Origin: Robertmurraya siralis
GTDB lineage: Bacteria > Bacillota > Bacilli > Bacillales > Cytobacillaceae
DNA: 64,000 bases
Assembly: GCF_005502275.1 (NCBI RefSeq)
Contig: NZ_SWLZ01000007.1
Span: forward strand, 1-64,000
Direction: 5' to 3'
This document shows positions 25,497 through 34,589 of the stretch, in pieces (within the stretch, counting starts at the first letter, position 1; each line of letters begins with the position of its first letter). The notes beneath the pieces were generated by a model. The model saw nothing but the letters and a program-made list of their open reading frames with translations, did no database searches and was not told the origin of the DNA. The position numbers and the translations under genes are program-made.

Positions 25497-25934
25497 ATGT
25501 ATTTTGTCGACCGAGAAAAAATCGAAAGCATATTGGCATTTGTTGATCAACAATTATTGCTTTTTGAAGAAAAGAGAGAATGGAAGACTGCCGTTGAAAA
25601 AGCAGCCCTTGAACGATTGTGCCATACAATTATTGAAGGGATATTGGACGTTGGAAATGCAATGATTGATGGTTTTATTATGCGGGATCCAGGGAGTTAT
25701 GACGATATTATTGATATATTAGAGGATGAAAAAGTCATCTCAGTTGAAATGAGCAAAGGGTTAAAAGCGATTATTTCATATCGTAAAATGCTCGTACAAA
25801 ATTATACAGAGATTGTCCATGAAGACCTTCAAAGGGAATTTCAGCACGAGCTAGAGATTTTGAAAAAATTCAGTTTACATGTACAGCAGTATTTGCTCAA
25901 TGAACTTGGGCCAGTTTCGGCATTTCGAAATTAA
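25497..25934 (+). CDS. yutE: DUF86/HepT-like protein (YutE)
   Basis: All-helical cytoplasmic protein of 145 residues in the DUF86 family, which includes the HepT RNase toxins. The typical pattern is VEKAALERLCHTIIEGILDVGNAM at the N-terminal half. The family catalytic motif RnxxVHxY appears as RKMLVQNY, with Gln where the toxin His should be. No MntA-type nucleotidyltransferase antitoxin is adjacent. It is therefore better seen as the chromosomal YutE than as an active toxin. ATG at 25497 follows GAAAGGA by nine bases. It lies 30 bases after the EAL gene and before yutF, as in B. subtilis. Confidence 0.85.
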   Translation: MYFVDREKIESILAFVDQQLLLFEEKREWKTAVEKAALERLCHTIIEGILDVGNAMIDGFIMRDPGSYDDIIDILEDEKVISVEMSKGLKAIISYRKMLVQNYTEIVHEDLQREFQHELEILKKFSLHVQQYLLNELGPVSAFRN

Positions 25935-25949
25935 GGCGGATGATAGAGG

Positions 25950-25970
25950 CGCTCTAGCAGGAGCGTTTTT
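25950..25970 (+). terminator. Terminator after yutE
   Basis: CGCTC (25950-25954), a six-base loop, GAGCG (25961-25965) and five Ts. Confidence 0.6.
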
Positions 25971-26027
25971 GCGTTTTTTAGAATCGGATGGGACAATGAA
26001 AAGAATACTTCTTAGAGGTGAAATAAG

Positions 26028-26795
26028 TTGAGAAAATATAACGGCTATTTAATCGATTTAGACGGAACGATGTATAAAGGAACGGAGCTAATTCATGAAG
26101 CTGCTGAGTTTGTGAAGCAGCTCAGAAATTTAAATATCCCATACTTGTTTGTCACGAATAATTCTTCTCGAAAGCCTGCCCAAGTCGCTGAAAAGCTGAG
26201 GGCGTTTTCCATTCCGACGGAGGATGAGCAAGTTTTTACAACCAGTCAAGCTACGGCTAATTATATTTATGATCTTAATAAGGATGCATCCATATATGTG
26301 ATTGGTGAAGAAGGGATTCGGACTGCGATTGCTGAAAAAGGGTTTCGTTTAGCTGAAGAAAATGCTGATGTTGTCGTAGTGGGAATTGATCGTGAGATTA
26401 GCTATGAAAAGTTGGCTGTCGCTTGCTTGGCCGTTCGAAATGGTGCTACATTCATATCGACAAACGGTGATATTGCAATCCCGACAGAAAGAGGTCTGCT
26501 TCCTGGTAATGGCTCGCTTACCTCAGTTATCGCTGTATCGACACAAACACGACCAATTTTCATTGGGAAGCCTGAATCGATCATAATGGAGCAGGCACTT
26601 GCTGTCCTTGGTACTACTAATGAGGAGACGATTATGGTAGGAGACAACTACGATACCGACATATTAGCTGGAATAAATGCTGAAATGGATACATTATTAG
26701 TTCATACAGGGGTAACGAAAAAGGAACATCTTCCTTCTATTAAAGTAAAGCCTACTTATATTGTTGATTCTCTCGCAGAATGGGATTTTAAATAA
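26028..26795 (+). CDS. yutF: HAD-superfamily phosphatase (YutF, NagD-like)
   Basis: Cytoplasmic HAD class IIA hydrolase of 255 residues. Motif I is DLDGTMY with the nucleophilic Asp near residue 10, motif II FVTNNSS, the Lys lies in IGKPE, and the metal-binding acidic motif is MVGDNYDTD. The IIA cap lies between motifs II and III. NagD relatives dephosphorylate nucleotides or sugar phosphates; the physiological substrate of YutF is not established. The start is TTG at 26028 behind AGAGGTGAA. The gene is alone between a terminator and a repeat array. Confidence 0.92.
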   Translation: MRKYNGYLIDLDGTMYKGTELIHEAAEFVKQLRNLNIPYLFVTNNSSRKPAQVAEKLRAFSIPTEDEQVFTTSQATANYIYDLNKDASIYVIGEEGIRTAIAEKGFRLAEENADVVVVGIDREISYEKLAVACLAVRNGATFISTNGDIAIPTERGLLPGNGSLTSVIAVSTQTRPIFIGKPESIIMEQALAVLGTTNEETIMVGDNYDTDILAGINAEMDTLLVHTGVTKKEHLPSIKVKPTYIVDSLAEWDFK

Positions 26796-26860
26796 GAAGA
26801 GTGTTATCCAATCTTGAAGTTCATTTTGAAATAACGGGATAACTAAAATATCCCGGCGAA

Positions 26861-27060
26861 AAATCGAAATATATCAGCTAAAATTGAAATATATCGGCGG
26901 AAAATCCAATATATCGGCGAAAATCGAAATATATCGGCGAAAATCGAAATATATCAGCGAAAACCGAAATATATCAGCGAAAACCGAAATTTATCGGCGA
27001 AAATCGAAATATATCAGCGGAAAATCCAATATATCGGCAGAAAACGAAATATATCAGCGA
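26861..27060. repeat. Tandem array, 10 copies of a 20-bp unit
   Basis: Ten consecutive 20-base units in strict register, consensus AAATCGAAATATATCGGCGA. Position 15 of the unit alternates between G and A (CGGCG or CAGCG). The variant unit beginning AAAATCC occurs twice, 120 bases apart, which suggests a block duplication. A partial unit precedes it at about 26846-26860. Because 20 is not a multiple of three, a frame through it cycles (IYRRK, KYIS, NISA) and looks artificial. It lies between yutF and the terminator of yutG. Confidence 0.95.
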
Positions 27061-27065
27061 AAACC

Positions 27066-27092
27066 AAAAAGGCGGGCAGTCCCCGCCTTTTT
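27066..27092. terminator. Terminator between repeat array and yutG
   Basis: AAAAAGGCGGG (27066-27076) pairs with CCCGCCTTTTT (27082-27092). It works for yutG on the minus strand and also for the plus strand. Confidence 0.85.
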
Positions 27093-27100
27093 CTGTACAT

Positions 27101-27601
27101 TCATTCTGTATTGGCAGCACGATGGGCCAAACGACTTGAGGCAGCGGCTGCAATAGCTCCAACGATATCATCGAGGAAAGTATGGCATTTTCCTGTAGAT
27201 TTATCATTGAGTTTACCTAGTATGCCAGGTTTCATTTTGTCAATGAAGCCGTAATTAGTAAAACCAATTGAACCGTATACATTCACAATCGAAAAAGCCA
27301 AAATTTCATCGACACCATAAAGGCTTTCATCTGTTGCAAGTATGGACTGAAGAGGTTCTTCTAATAAACCTTTATCTGCTAACATATCTAGCTGGATTCC
27401 AGTTATGATTGCATTTTGGACCTCTCTTTTTGAGAGTACCCTTTCTACATTTTCAATGCAATCCTCCATTTGCAAATTAGGGTGATATTTTTCTTGGAGG
27501 TAAAAAACGAGATCCGCGATGTCCTGAATTTTTACTCCTCTTTCTAGTAACCACCTTCTTGCCGTTTTTTCAACAATATCAACATTTTTCTCTTCAGACA
27601 T
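27101..27601 (-). CDS. yutG: Phosphatidylglycerophosphatase A family protein (YutG)
   Basis: Protein of 166 residues in the PgpA family. Members remove phosphate from phosphatidylglycerol phosphate, but the Bacillus YutG branch is soluble-looking, without the multiple membrane helices of the E. coli protein. The C-terminal block FTNYGFIDKMKPGILGKLND, then CHTFLDDIVGAIAAA, is the conserved acidic core of the family. The ATG at 27601 follows AAAGGGTG by six bases. The exact reaction in Bacillus is not certain. Confidence 0.85.
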   Translation of the reverse strand: MSEEKNVDIVEKTARRWLLERGVKIQDIADLVFYLQEKYHPNLQMEDCIENVERVLSKREVQNAIITGIQLDMLADKGLLEEPLQSILATDESLYGVDEILAFSIVNVYGSIGFTNYGFIDKMKPGILGKLNDKSTGKCHTFLDDIVGAIAAAASSRLAHRAANTE

Positions 27602-27833
27602 TTGATTCACCCTTTTTAAAAATATTATGTGGTTTAGTACTCGAATGTTCGATGTGGAAGGCGCGTGCAGTTGCTTTTCAAGTTATTTACGTGATCCTTA
27701 TTAAATTAGGATATGCACTATTTTAGGATTTATCATCGGGCCTTCTGTAATGAAGGACGAAATACAGCGACATATACTAATGATAGCATTTCATCATCTG
27801 TTTTGCATAAATCAAGTTAAAGCAAACAAAAAA

Positions 27834-27863
27834 ACAATATTCCCAGAGTGTAGTCATATACAT
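27834..27863 (+). promoter_or_regulatory. Possible sigma-E promoter of yutH
   Basis: CAATATT (about 27835-27841) and CATATACAT (27855-27863) are separated by 13 bases, near the sigma-E pattern (ATATT - CATACA). This fits mother-cell expression of yutH. Confidence 0.3.
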
Positions 27864-27897
27864 TTTATAAGGACATAAGAGGCGGTAGGTGAAAAAG

Positions 27898-28902
27898 ATG
27901 CTTCAACGGATTATTCAACAGTATTATGGAATTAGTATACAAGAACAATTCAAACTGGGTCCATATGATGCCTGTAGGGATCAACAAAATCTGTATTTCC
28001 TTGTACCAGTTACAAATATGGAAGAAGCAAGCTTGGTGGAACTTGAACAATTAGCCCTACATCTTGTGAATTATGGTGATTCCTCAGTTTGTCAATTTCT
28101 TAAAACGAATGACGGCCAATCATTTGTTGATTTAGAAAATCAGCGCTATTGTATATTACGAGCAGGTGCAATGGATAAAAGAATGAGACGTGCCGGAAGA
28201 AAATTAGCTAAATTTCATTATCGCGGCAGGGCAGTCCCATTTGAAGTAAAGGGCATTAGCCGGATCGGAATGTGGAAATCCTTTTGGGAGCAGAGATTGG
28301 ATCAGATGGAACGAGTCTGGAATGAGCAGTTGTTTCAATCTCCTGAAAATGAATTTGTGAGAATGTTTATTGAATCTTTCCCCTATTATATGGGACTTGC
28401 GGAAAATGCGATTCAATATTTAAGTGATACTGAGCAAGATGATGAGCCGCTTGCAGTTGATAGCGGCACTGTTTGTCATCTTCATTTTTCTCCAAGAACA
28501 TGGGGAGAAAATGGGGCGCTGAGAAATCCTTTTGATTGGGTATTTGATCATTGTGCTAGAGATTTAGCCGAATGGACGAGGGAACGGTATTTCCAAAATA
28601 TTAAAACATATGAACCCGATGTACGTCAGTTCTATCAAGATTATGCCAGCGTATCAACCCTTTCTTCATTTTCCTGGAGACTGCTTTTTTCCAGACTTTT
28701 ATTCCCCCTTCATTATATGGATTGTGTCGAGGAATATTATATTACTCCATCCGAGCAAGTAAAGCTTGTACAAGAGGAAAGATTAAGGAAAATTTTAGCA
28801 CAATCACAAGATTATGAAGAGTTCCTACGGGATTTTTATCCACTTGCAGGAGCGCCCATTCGACGTTACCAGATCCCAATAGTGGAGTGGTTAGCGAAAT
28901 AA
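27898..28902 (+). CDS. yutH: Spore coat-associated protein YutH (CotS-like kinase fold)
   Basis: Protein of 334 residues of the CotS/YutH group, related to aminoglycoside phosphotransferase-like kinases but without a clear ATP-binding loop. Family marks are GRKLAKFHYRGR, CHLHFSPRTW and the C-terminal aromatic-rich half with ADLAEW-like motifs. In B. subtilis it is a coat protein made in the mother cell. ATG at 27898 has AGGTGA six bases upstream and fits the known N-terminus; GTG at 27889 overlaps the ribosome site. It lies upstream of the threonine operon, as in B. subtilis, with one dehydrogenase gene between. Confidence 0.87.
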   Translation: MLQRIIQQYYGISIQEQFKLGPYDACRDQQNLYFLVPVTNMEEASLVELEQLALHLVNYGDSSVCQFLKTNDGQSFVDLENQRYCILRAGAMDKRMRRAGRKLAKFHYRGRAVPFEVKGISRIGMWKSFWEQRLDQMERVWNEQLFQSPENEFVRMFIESFPYYMGLAENAIQYLSDTEQDDEPLAVDSGTVCHLHFSPRTWGENGALRNPFDWVFDHCARDLAEWTRERYFQNIKTYEPDVRQFYQDYASVSTLSSFSWRLLFSRLLFPLHYMDCVEEYYITPSEQVKLVQEERLRKILAQSQDYEEFLRDFYPLAGAPIRRYQIPIVEWLAK

Positions 28903-29052
28903 TTCGTTCTCTTTTCGTAAATTCTTATCAGAACTTTTTTATAGGAATACTTGGAGTAGTTCTGGTTAAAAAAGTATAATAAGGCTAGAGATTTTTTTCT
29001 AGAGGGTGAAAAAAACTTTTAGAAGATAAACAAGAGGGAAAAGGAGCAGCAG

Positions 29053-30030
29053 ATGAAACCATATGTTTTTATAACAAGAAAATTACCAGATGAAGCAGTA
29101 GAAAAATTACGGGCAAAATATGATGTGAAAATGTGGGAGAAAGAGGATGTGGGAGTTCCGCGCTCCCTCTTATTAGAAGAAGCTGGGAGAGCAGATGCTT
29201 TATTAACAATGTTGTCAGATCAAATTGATGAAGAGTTGCTGAGCGCAGGAACCCGCTTAAAGGTAGTCACAAACTTGGCAGTAGGCTATGATAATGTGGA
29301 TGTCGAGGCGGCAACTAAGCATGGTATCGCAATTTGTAATACTCCTGATGTTTTAACGGCTGCAACTGCTGATTTAACGTTTGCATTATTGATGGCAACT
29401 GCACGGAGAATCGTTGAAGGGGCAGAGTTTATTAAAGCCGGTCAATGGAAAAGCTGGAGTCCGCTTCTTCTTGCTGGACATGATATTCATCATAAAACGA
29501 TAGGAATTGTAGGAATGGGGGGCATTGGCTCAGCTGTGGCGAAAAGAGCAACTGGTTTTGAAATGGAGATTTTATACCATAATCGCTCAAGAAAAAATGA
29601 TGTTGAAATGGAGTTAGGTGCTACATATTGTTCGTTTGAACAACTGATCGAACGTTCGGATTTTGTCGTCTGCTTAACGCCACTGACAGAAGAAACGAAA
29701 AATTTGTTTACCCGTGACGTTTTTCGCCGCATGAAAAAAACGGCTATTTTTATTAATGCATCGCGCGGACCTGTGGTAAATGAAGAGGATCTCTATGCTG
29801 CGCTAATGGACGGAGACATTGCAGCAGCAGGATTGGATGTATTTGCAAAAGAACCAATTGATCAAACGCATCCATTATTAACTTTGTCAAATGTAGTCGC
29901 AATTCCCCATATTGGCAGTGCAACGGTAGAGACAAGATTGAATATGATTCAACTTTGCCTTGATAATATTGATGCAATTCTTTCAGGTAAAGAGCCAAAA
30001 ACACTTGTTAATAAAGAGTGGAACAAATAA
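29053..30030 (+). CDS. D-2-hydroxyacid dehydrogenase (glyoxylate/hydroxypyruvate reductase type)
   Basis: NAD(P)-dependent enzyme of 325 residues. The Rossmann signature GMGGIGSAVAKR lies near residue 155. The catalytic triad is Arg in NASRGP, Glu in FAKEP and His in IPHIGSA. The N-terminal NLAVGYDNVDVEAA and the absence of a C-terminal ACT domain point to the glyoxylate/hydroxypyruvate reductase branch rather than SerA. Likely substrates are glyoxylate, hydroxypyruvate or D-glycerate; specificity cannot be read out. AAAGGAGCAGC precedes ATG. It stands alone, with a strong terminator after it. Confidence 0.92.
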   Translation: MKPYVFITRKLPDEAVEKLRAKYDVKMWEKEDVGVPRSLLLEEAGRADALLTMLSDQIDEELLSAGTRLKVVTNLAVGYDNVDVEAATKHGIAICNTPDVLTAATADLTFALLMATARRIVEGAEFIKAGQWKSWSPLLLAGHDIHHKTIGIVGMGGIGSAVAKRATGFEMEILYHNRSRKNDVEMELGATYCSFEQLIERSDFVVCLTPLTEETKNLFTRDVFRRMKKTAIFINASRGPVVNEEDLYAALMDGDIAAAGLDVFAKEPIDQTHPLLTLSNVVAIPHIGSATVETRLNMIQLCLDNIDAILSGKEPKTLVNKEWNK

Positions 30031-30061
30031 ATAACTGTAGTACGTCAATGGATTTGAGTTC

Positions 30062-30109
30062 AGACTGCATGCACCCGATGAAATCGAGTTTGCATGCAGT
30101 CTTTTTTTT
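30062..30109 (+). terminator. Terminator of dehydrogenase gene
   Basis: AGACTGCATGCA (30062-30073) pairs with TGCATGCAGTCT (30091-30102), followed by eight Ts. Confidence 0.9.
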
Positions 30110-30407
30110 GGATAGATCCGTTCGTAAACTACAAAATTAATTCGCACGGAAGCCGAAGCGTTGCTTGATGATGGATATGTGGTTGAAACAGGAGAGTGTG
30201 TGTTAAATTTTTCTTAAAAAGATTGAGAAAATTATGTAAATCAAGAAAATTTGGAGTATACTAGGTTTTAAGATTTTATCATCGTTATTTTTCTTGTTTA
30301 ATAATTGATTAAAAATTATATTGTAAAATAGCTCAACTCCCTCTATAATGTCTACTATATAAATACAATTGTTTTCTTGGAATGAACACAGCGGGAAGGG
30401 GATCGAA
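30110..30407 (+). promoter_or_regulatory. Leader/promoter region of hom-thrC-thrB
   Basis: TATACT at 30257-30262 is a good -10 without a good -35. AAGATTGAGAAAATT at 30219-30233 differs at three positions from the CodY box AATTTTCWGAAAATT; CodY control of threonine genes is plausible in Bacillus. I see no T-box. Upstream, 30137-30217 contains an open stretch (RTEAEALLDDGYVVETGECV) without start or ribosome site that may be a gene scrap. Confidence 0.35.
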
Positions 30408-31706
30408 ATGGAACCAATAGCGATTGGATTATTAGGTCTTGGAACAGTCGGCTCTGGTGTGGTGCAAATTATTGAAAATCATCAGGAAAAGCTAATGCAT
30501 CAAATTGGTCGGCCGATTCAAATTAAAAAAGTCCTTGTAAAGGATTTGAAAAAGGAAAGGGCAATAACCATTGAGCCTACACTTTTGACAACAAATATTG
30601 AGGATATTATTAACAGCCCCGAAATTGATGTCGTAATTGAAGTGATGGGAGGCATCGAAGAAACAAAAAACTCTCTTATTCAAGCTCTTAAAAACAAGAA
30701 ACATGTTGTGACTGCAAATAAAGATTTAATGGCTCTTCACGGTTCGGAACTGCTATCGATTGCTATGGAGAACGGTTGTGATCTTTTCTATGAAGCAAGC
30801 GTAGCGGGTGGAATTCCTATTTTGCGAAGTTTGGTAGATGGATTATCCTCTGACCATATTACGAAGATGATGGGAATTGTCAACGGAACAACAAACTTTA
30901 TTTTGACGAAAATGAGCAAGCAGGGCAGTGCATATGAAGATGTATTAAAAGAGGCTCAGCAATTAGGCTATGCTGAAGCAGATCCGACCTCGGATGTGGA
31001 AGGATTAGATGCCGCTAGAAAAATGGCCATTTTGGCAACGCTTGGCTTTTCTATGAAAATTGATTTAGATGATGTTAAAGTTCAAGGGATTACGACGATT
31101 ACGGAAAGAGATCTTCAATATGCCAAACAGCTTGGTTACACAATGAAATTGATTGGGATTGCTCAAATAGAAGATGATAAGGTTGAGGTTAGTGTGCAAC
31201 CGACTTTGCTGGCAGATACCCATCCTTTATCATCTGTGAATGATGAGTATAATGCCGTTTATGTTTATGGTGAAGCGGTCGGTGAAACGATGTTTTATGG
31301 ACCTGGTGCCGGAAGTCTTCCAACGGCGACATCGATTGTTTCCGATTTAGTTGTCGTCTTGAAGAACATGGTGCTGGGTGTGAATGGGAAAAGTATTATC
31401 TCACCGCAATATGAAAAGAAATTAAAAGCTCCGCATGAAATTCTATCAAAGTATTTTTTACGATTCCATGTTACTGATAAAGTCGGGGTGCTTGCGAATA
31501 TTACGGCAATCTTTTCAGAACGCGGCGTAAGCTTTGAGAAAATTTTGCAACTGCCGGTGAAGGAAAAAGGCTTGTCAGAAATCGTCATCGTGACGCATTC
31601 AACCTCCCTTGAGGATTTTGAAGGCATCTTGGCTCAATTAGAAATGTTACCATCAGTTCACGAAATCAAGAGTTCATATCGAGTAGAAGGGAATGGCCAT
31701 TCATGA
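30408..31706 (+). CDS. hom: Homoserine dehydrogenase
   Basis: Cytoplasmic enzyme of 432 residues that reduces aspartate semialdehyde to homoserine for threonine and methionine synthesis. The NAD(P) motif GLGTVGSG lies at the N-terminus. The catalytic domain has [17 protein letters not shown] and the GLDAARK lysine segment. A C-terminal ACT domain (about 350-425) is expected to bind threonine for feedback control. ATG at 30408 has GGAAGGGG seven bases upstream; a longer frame from 30369 adds an unrelated peptide. The stop overlaps the thrC start (ATGA), so hom, thrC and thrB form a translationally coupled operon. Confidence 0.97.
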   Translation: MEPIAIGLLGLGTVGSGVVQIIENHQEKLMHQIGRPIQIKKVLVKDLKKERAITIEPTLLTTNIEDIINSPEIDVVIEVMGGIEETKNSLIQALKNKKHVVTANKDLMALHGSELLSIAMENGCDLFYEASVAGGIPILRSLVDGLSSDHITKMMGIVNGTTNFILTKMSKQGSAYEDVLKEAQQLGYAEADPTSDVEGLDAARKMAILATLGFSMKIDLDDVKVQGITTITERDLQYAKQLGYTMKLIGIAQIEDDKVEVSVQPTLLADTHPLSSVNDEYNAVYVYGEAVGETMFYGPGAGSLPTATSIVSDLVVVLKNMVLGVNGKSIISPQYEKKLKAPHEILSKYFLRFHVTDKVGVLANITAIFSERGVSFEKILQLPVKEKGLSEIVIVTHSTSLEDFEGILAQLEMLPSVHEIKSSYRVEGNGHS

Positions 31707-32767
31707 GGTGGAGAGGTTTAATAGAAGAATATCAAGAGTTTTTACCAGTTAACGAACAAACACCAAAATTGACCTTGAACGAAGGAAATACACCTCTTAT
31801 CAAGCTTGATAGACTTTCAGCCGAGTGGGGAGTCGAATTATATGTAAAAACGGAGGGAACGAATCCAACCGGTTCTTTTAAGGATCGAGGAATGGTGATG
31901 GCAGTTGCAAAAGCAAAAGAAGAGGGAAGTGACACGGTGATTTGTGCCTCCACGGGGAATACATCAGCAGCTGCGGCTGCTTATGCTGCAAGAGCAGGAA
32001 TGAGATGCATCGTTGTCATTCCAGAGGGAAAGATTGCGATGGGGAAACTTGCGCAAGCAGTCATGTATGGGGCAGAAATAATTTCTATTGAGGGCAACTT
32101 TGATGAAGCATTGAAAATGGTGCGCAATATTAGCGAAAAGGAACCAGTCACCCTTGTTAATTCAGTCAATCCATACCGTTTAGAAGGACAAAAAACAGGT
32201 GCGTTTGAAATATGTGATCAGCTTGGTGGCACAGCCCCTGATATTCTAGCAATCCCAGTAGGTAATGCAGGCAATATTAGCGCGTACTGGAAGGGTTTTA
32301 AAGAATATCATGCAGTTAAAAAGACAGGATTGCCAAAAATGCATGGTTTTGAAGCAGCAGGGGCTGCGGCGATCGTTCACAATCGAATCTTTGAAAACCC
32401 TGAAACGATTGCAACCGCCATTCGCATTGGAAATCCAGCAAGCTGGCACCTTGCCACTGCTGCGGCGGAAGAATCAGCTGGAGTGATCGATGAGGTTAGT
32501 GACGAGGAAATTATTGCAGCATATAAGAAAATTGCCAGTACGGAAGGTGTTTTTGTTGAACCTGGCTCATGTGCATCATTAGCAGGAGTGTATAAGCATA
32601 TTGAAAACGGCAAAATTGCTAAAGGAAGCAAGATCGTGGCCATTTTGACAGGGAATGGATTAAAGGACCCAAATACAGCGATTGAATACAGCACGATTAA
32701 GCCTGTTCTACTTCCAAATGATGAGGAGGCTGTGGCACGCCACATTCGGGGAGTGGTCCATTCATGA
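31703..32767 (+). CDS. thrC: Threonine synthase
   Basis: PLP enzyme of 354 residues that converts phosphohomoserine to threonine. The cofactor lysine is in TGSFKDRGM (about residue 60). [15 protein letters not shown] and the glycine loop [12 protein letters not shown] bind the cofactor phosphate. The N-terminal EYQEFLPV and [11 protein letters not shown] identify the Bacillus type. It overlaps hom at its start by four bases and thrB at its end by four bases. No regulatory extension is present. Confidence 0.97.
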   Translation: MRWRGLIEEYQEFLPVNEQTPKLTLNEGNTPLIKLDRLSAEWGVELYVKTEGTNPTGSFKDRGMVMAVAKAKEEGSDTVICASTGNTSAAAAAYAARAGMRCIVVIPEGKIAMGKLAQAVMYGAEIISIEGNFDEALKMVRNISEKEPVTLVNSVNPYRLEGQKTGAFEICDQLGGTAPDILAIPVGNAGNISAYWKGFKEYHAVKKTGLPKMHGFEAAGAAAIVHNRIFENPETIATAIRIGNPASWHLATAAAEESAGVIDEVSDEEIIAAYKKIASTEGVFVEPGSCASLAGVYKHIENGKIAKGSKIVAILTGNGLKDPNTAIEYSTIKPVLLPNDEEAVARHIRGVVHS

Positions 32768-33675
32768 ATGAATATGACATGGTCCAGATCCGAGTGCCTG
32801 GAAGCACGGCTAATCTTGGGCCAGGCTTTGATTCGCTAGGAGTGGCATTAAATTTATATTTGTCATTAGAGGTTGAACGATCAGAGAGTTGGGAAATCAT
32901 AATGGAATCAGAGGATTTAAACATTTTTCCAACTGATGAAAGCAATTATATTATTCAAATCGCCCTACAGACAGCCGAGCTTTTTCAAAAAAGTTTACCC
33001 AGCTGTAAGGTGAGAATGGCTAGTGAAATTCCATTAGCGCGGGGGTTAGGTTCAAGTGCTGCAGCCATTATTGCAGGGATTGAGCTGGCTAATGCCATGG
33101 GTAAGTTAGGTTTGACCGAGGATGAAAAATTTAGACTGGCAACTGAAATTGAGGGTCACCCTGATAATGTTGGAGCTTCTCTTTTCGGAGGCCTCGTGAT
33201 TGGAAGTCAAATGGATGATGAAGTTGTCGCCATCGTTGAACACGCGATTGAACTAGAGATGATTGCTGTCATTCCCAAAATAGAGCTTCTAACGAAAGAT
33301 TCACGTAACGTTCTTCCAGCACAACTGTCCTATTCTGAGGCAGTACGGGCTGGAGCGATTGGTAACGTTCTGGTAGCGGCACTTCTAAAAAAAGACTTCG
33401 CGTTAGCAGGAAAGATGATGCAAAGGGATCTGTATCACCAGCCTTATCGGAGAAAGCTTGTTCCTCATTTGAGTGAGATTGAGGAAATCGCGCTTGCTTC
33501 CGGTGCATTTGGGGTAGCTTTGAGTGGAGCTGGTCCGACTGTTATTTGTTTTTCTGAAAAAGGCAAAAGTGAGAAACTTCTTGATGTTTTTCAGAAGTGG
33601 GATTCAAATATGAACTACCGCAGGCTGAAAATCGATCAGGAAGGCAGCAGAGTAAAGGTTCAAAAATGCGTGTAA
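32764..33675 (+). CDS. thrB: Homoserine kinase
   Basis: GHMP-family kinase of 303 residues that phosphorylates homoserine. The N-terminal [15 protein letters not shown] and the ATP-binding [13 protein letters not shown] are intact, as is the C-terminal [13 protein letters not shown] motif. It is the last gene of the operon; a strong bidirectional terminator follows 5 bases after the stop. The start overlaps the end of thrC (ATGA); GGGGAG lies about ten bases upstream. Confidence 0.97.
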   Translation: MNEYDMVQIRVPGSTANLGPGFDSLGVALNLYLSLEVERSESWEIIMESEDLNIFPTDESNYIIQIALQTAELFQKSLPSCKVRMASEIPLARGLGSSAAAIIAGIELANAMGKLGLTEDEKFRLATEIEGHPDNVGASLFGGLVIGSQMDDEVVAIVEHAIELEMIAVIPKIELLTKDSRNVLPAQLSYSEAVRAGAIGNVLVAALLKKDFALAGKMMQRDLYHQPYRRKLVPHLSEIEEIALASGAFGVALSGAGPTVICFSEKGKSEKLLDVFQKWDSNMNYRRLKIDQEGSRVKVQKCV

Positions 33676-33679
33676 TGTA

Positions 33680-33713
33680 AAAAAGCGATCTCGGACTAGA
33701 GATCGCTTTTTTT
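33680..33713. terminator. Bidirectional terminator thrB/yutI
   Basis: AAAAAGCGATCTC (33680-33692) pairs with GAGATCGCTTTTT (33699-33711), with Ts continuing to 33713. It separates the convergent thrB and yutI. Confidence 0.9.
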
Positions 33714-33723
33714 GCATGTGATT

Positions 33724-33957
33724 TTAGAATACTTGTTCAACTTCTAATACACCAGGCACTTCCTCTAAAAGTGCACGTTCAATACCAGCTTTTAAAGTGA
33801 TTGTAGAACTTGGGCAAGAACCACACGCACCTAATAAACGTAATTTCACAATGCCATCTTCTACATCTACTAATTCACAGTCCCCACCGTCACGAAGAAG
33901 GAATGGACGTAATTTATCTAATACATCTTGAACTTGTTCAAACATTTGCTCTGCCAT
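33724..33957 (-). CDS. yutI: NifU C-terminal-like Fe-S scaffold (YutI)
   Basis: Protein of 77 residues consisting of a single NifU C-terminal domain. The Fe-S binding pair is in GACGSCPSS, preceded by [16 protein letters not shown]. Such Nfu proteins carry preassembled clusters to target apoproteins. AAAGGAGCG lies upstream of ATG. It is next to yuzD and close to yutM, a second Fe-S carrier; lipA in the same region is a typical client. Confidence 0.95.
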   Translation of the reverse strand: MAEQMFEQVQDVLDKLRPFLLRDGGDCELVDVEDGIVKLRLLGACGSCPSSTITLKAGIERALLEEVPGVLEVEQVF

Positions 33958-34205
33958 CTTAATCGCTCCTTTCTTAATACTTATTATAATCTCTCTTTCA
34001 TAAAAAATCTATTGAAAAAGGATGAAATCCAATATTCAGCATTTCTAAAAAAAGCTCATTCTCATTGTATTCTCTGTTAGAGCGGCAACATTCTCAATAG
34101 TAGCCAGTCTTCTTTGAACATGACGGATCAGCCGTTGAGTAGTGGAAATTTACTAACAGAACTCCTTATTGTAGAATATTCTTAAGTAACAAGGGGGGAA
34201 CTGAC

Positions 34206-34541
34206 ATGGTTAAAAAAAATGTTGACATCGTCGTATACGGAGCGGAACAGCTTTGCCCAAGCTGTGTGAATCTGCCATCATCAAGGGAAACGTTTGAATG
34301 GTTGGAAGCGGCCGTAAGCAGAAAATTTCCTAATCAGGAATTTCAAATCTCATATGTTGATATTTATAATCCACCAGAGGATGAAGTGAGAAAGGAATTC
34401 GCACAAAGGGTAGTAAACGAGGACATGTTTTACCCAGTTGTTTTGATTGAAGATGAGGTTGTGGGTGAAGGGAATCCACGTTTAAAAACGATATTTGCAA
34501 CAATGGAGAAATATGGATATCGGGAAGAAGCAAGTTCTTAA
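34206..34541 (+). CDS. yuzD: YuzD family protein (DUF1462, thioredoxin-like CxxC)
   Basis: Protein of 111 residues, small and soluble. The N-terminal VVYGAEQLCPSCVNLPSS holds a CxxC where thioredoxin-fold proteins have their active site. The C-terminal FYPVVLIEDEVVGEGNPRL resembles the cis-Pro strand of a glutaredoxin-like fold. The family function is unknown; a role in redox or metal transfer near the Fe-S genes is only a guess. The ribosome site AAGGGGGG is 8 bases before the ATG. Confidence 0.9.
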   Translation: MVKKNVDIVVYGAEQLCPSCVNLPSSRETFEWLEAAVSRKFPNQEFQISYVDIYNPPEDEVRKEFAQRVVNEDMFYPVVLIEDEVVGEGNPRLKTIFATMEKYGYREEASS

Positions 34542-34550
34542 GCATAGATA

Positions 34551-34583
34551 AAAGGCACTGTTCTTTTCGAGAACAGTGCCTTT
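34551..34583. terminator. Bidirectional terminator yuzD/yutJ
   Basis: AAAGGCACTGTTCT (34551-34564) pairs with AGAACAGTGCCTTT (34570-34583) between convergent genes. Confidence 0.88.
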
Positions 34584-34589
34584 AAAGAC

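Noticed and set aside
25497-25934. HepT/MntA toxin-antitoxin system
   Set aside because: Catalytic His replaced by Gln and no antitoxin gene adjacent; YutE is a conserved chromosomal protein.
26861-27060. CRISPR-like array
   Set aside because: There are no spacers: units are contiguous 20-mers. The array at 58268 has about 12-base spacers, far too short, and no cas genes occur in the window.
26884-27156. 90-codon frame translating the 20-bp repeat array
   Set aside because: It only reads the tandem DNA repeat through three frames and runs into the terminator; no start signals.
30110-30407. T-box or other riboswitch before hom-thrC-thrB
   Set aside because: No TGGNACCGCG sequence, specifier stem or terminator-antiterminator pair is present in the leader.
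34055-34080. Fur-box-like AATGAGAATGAG tract upstream of yuzD
   Set aside because: Only loosely similar to the Fur consensus and not positioned at a recognisable promoter.
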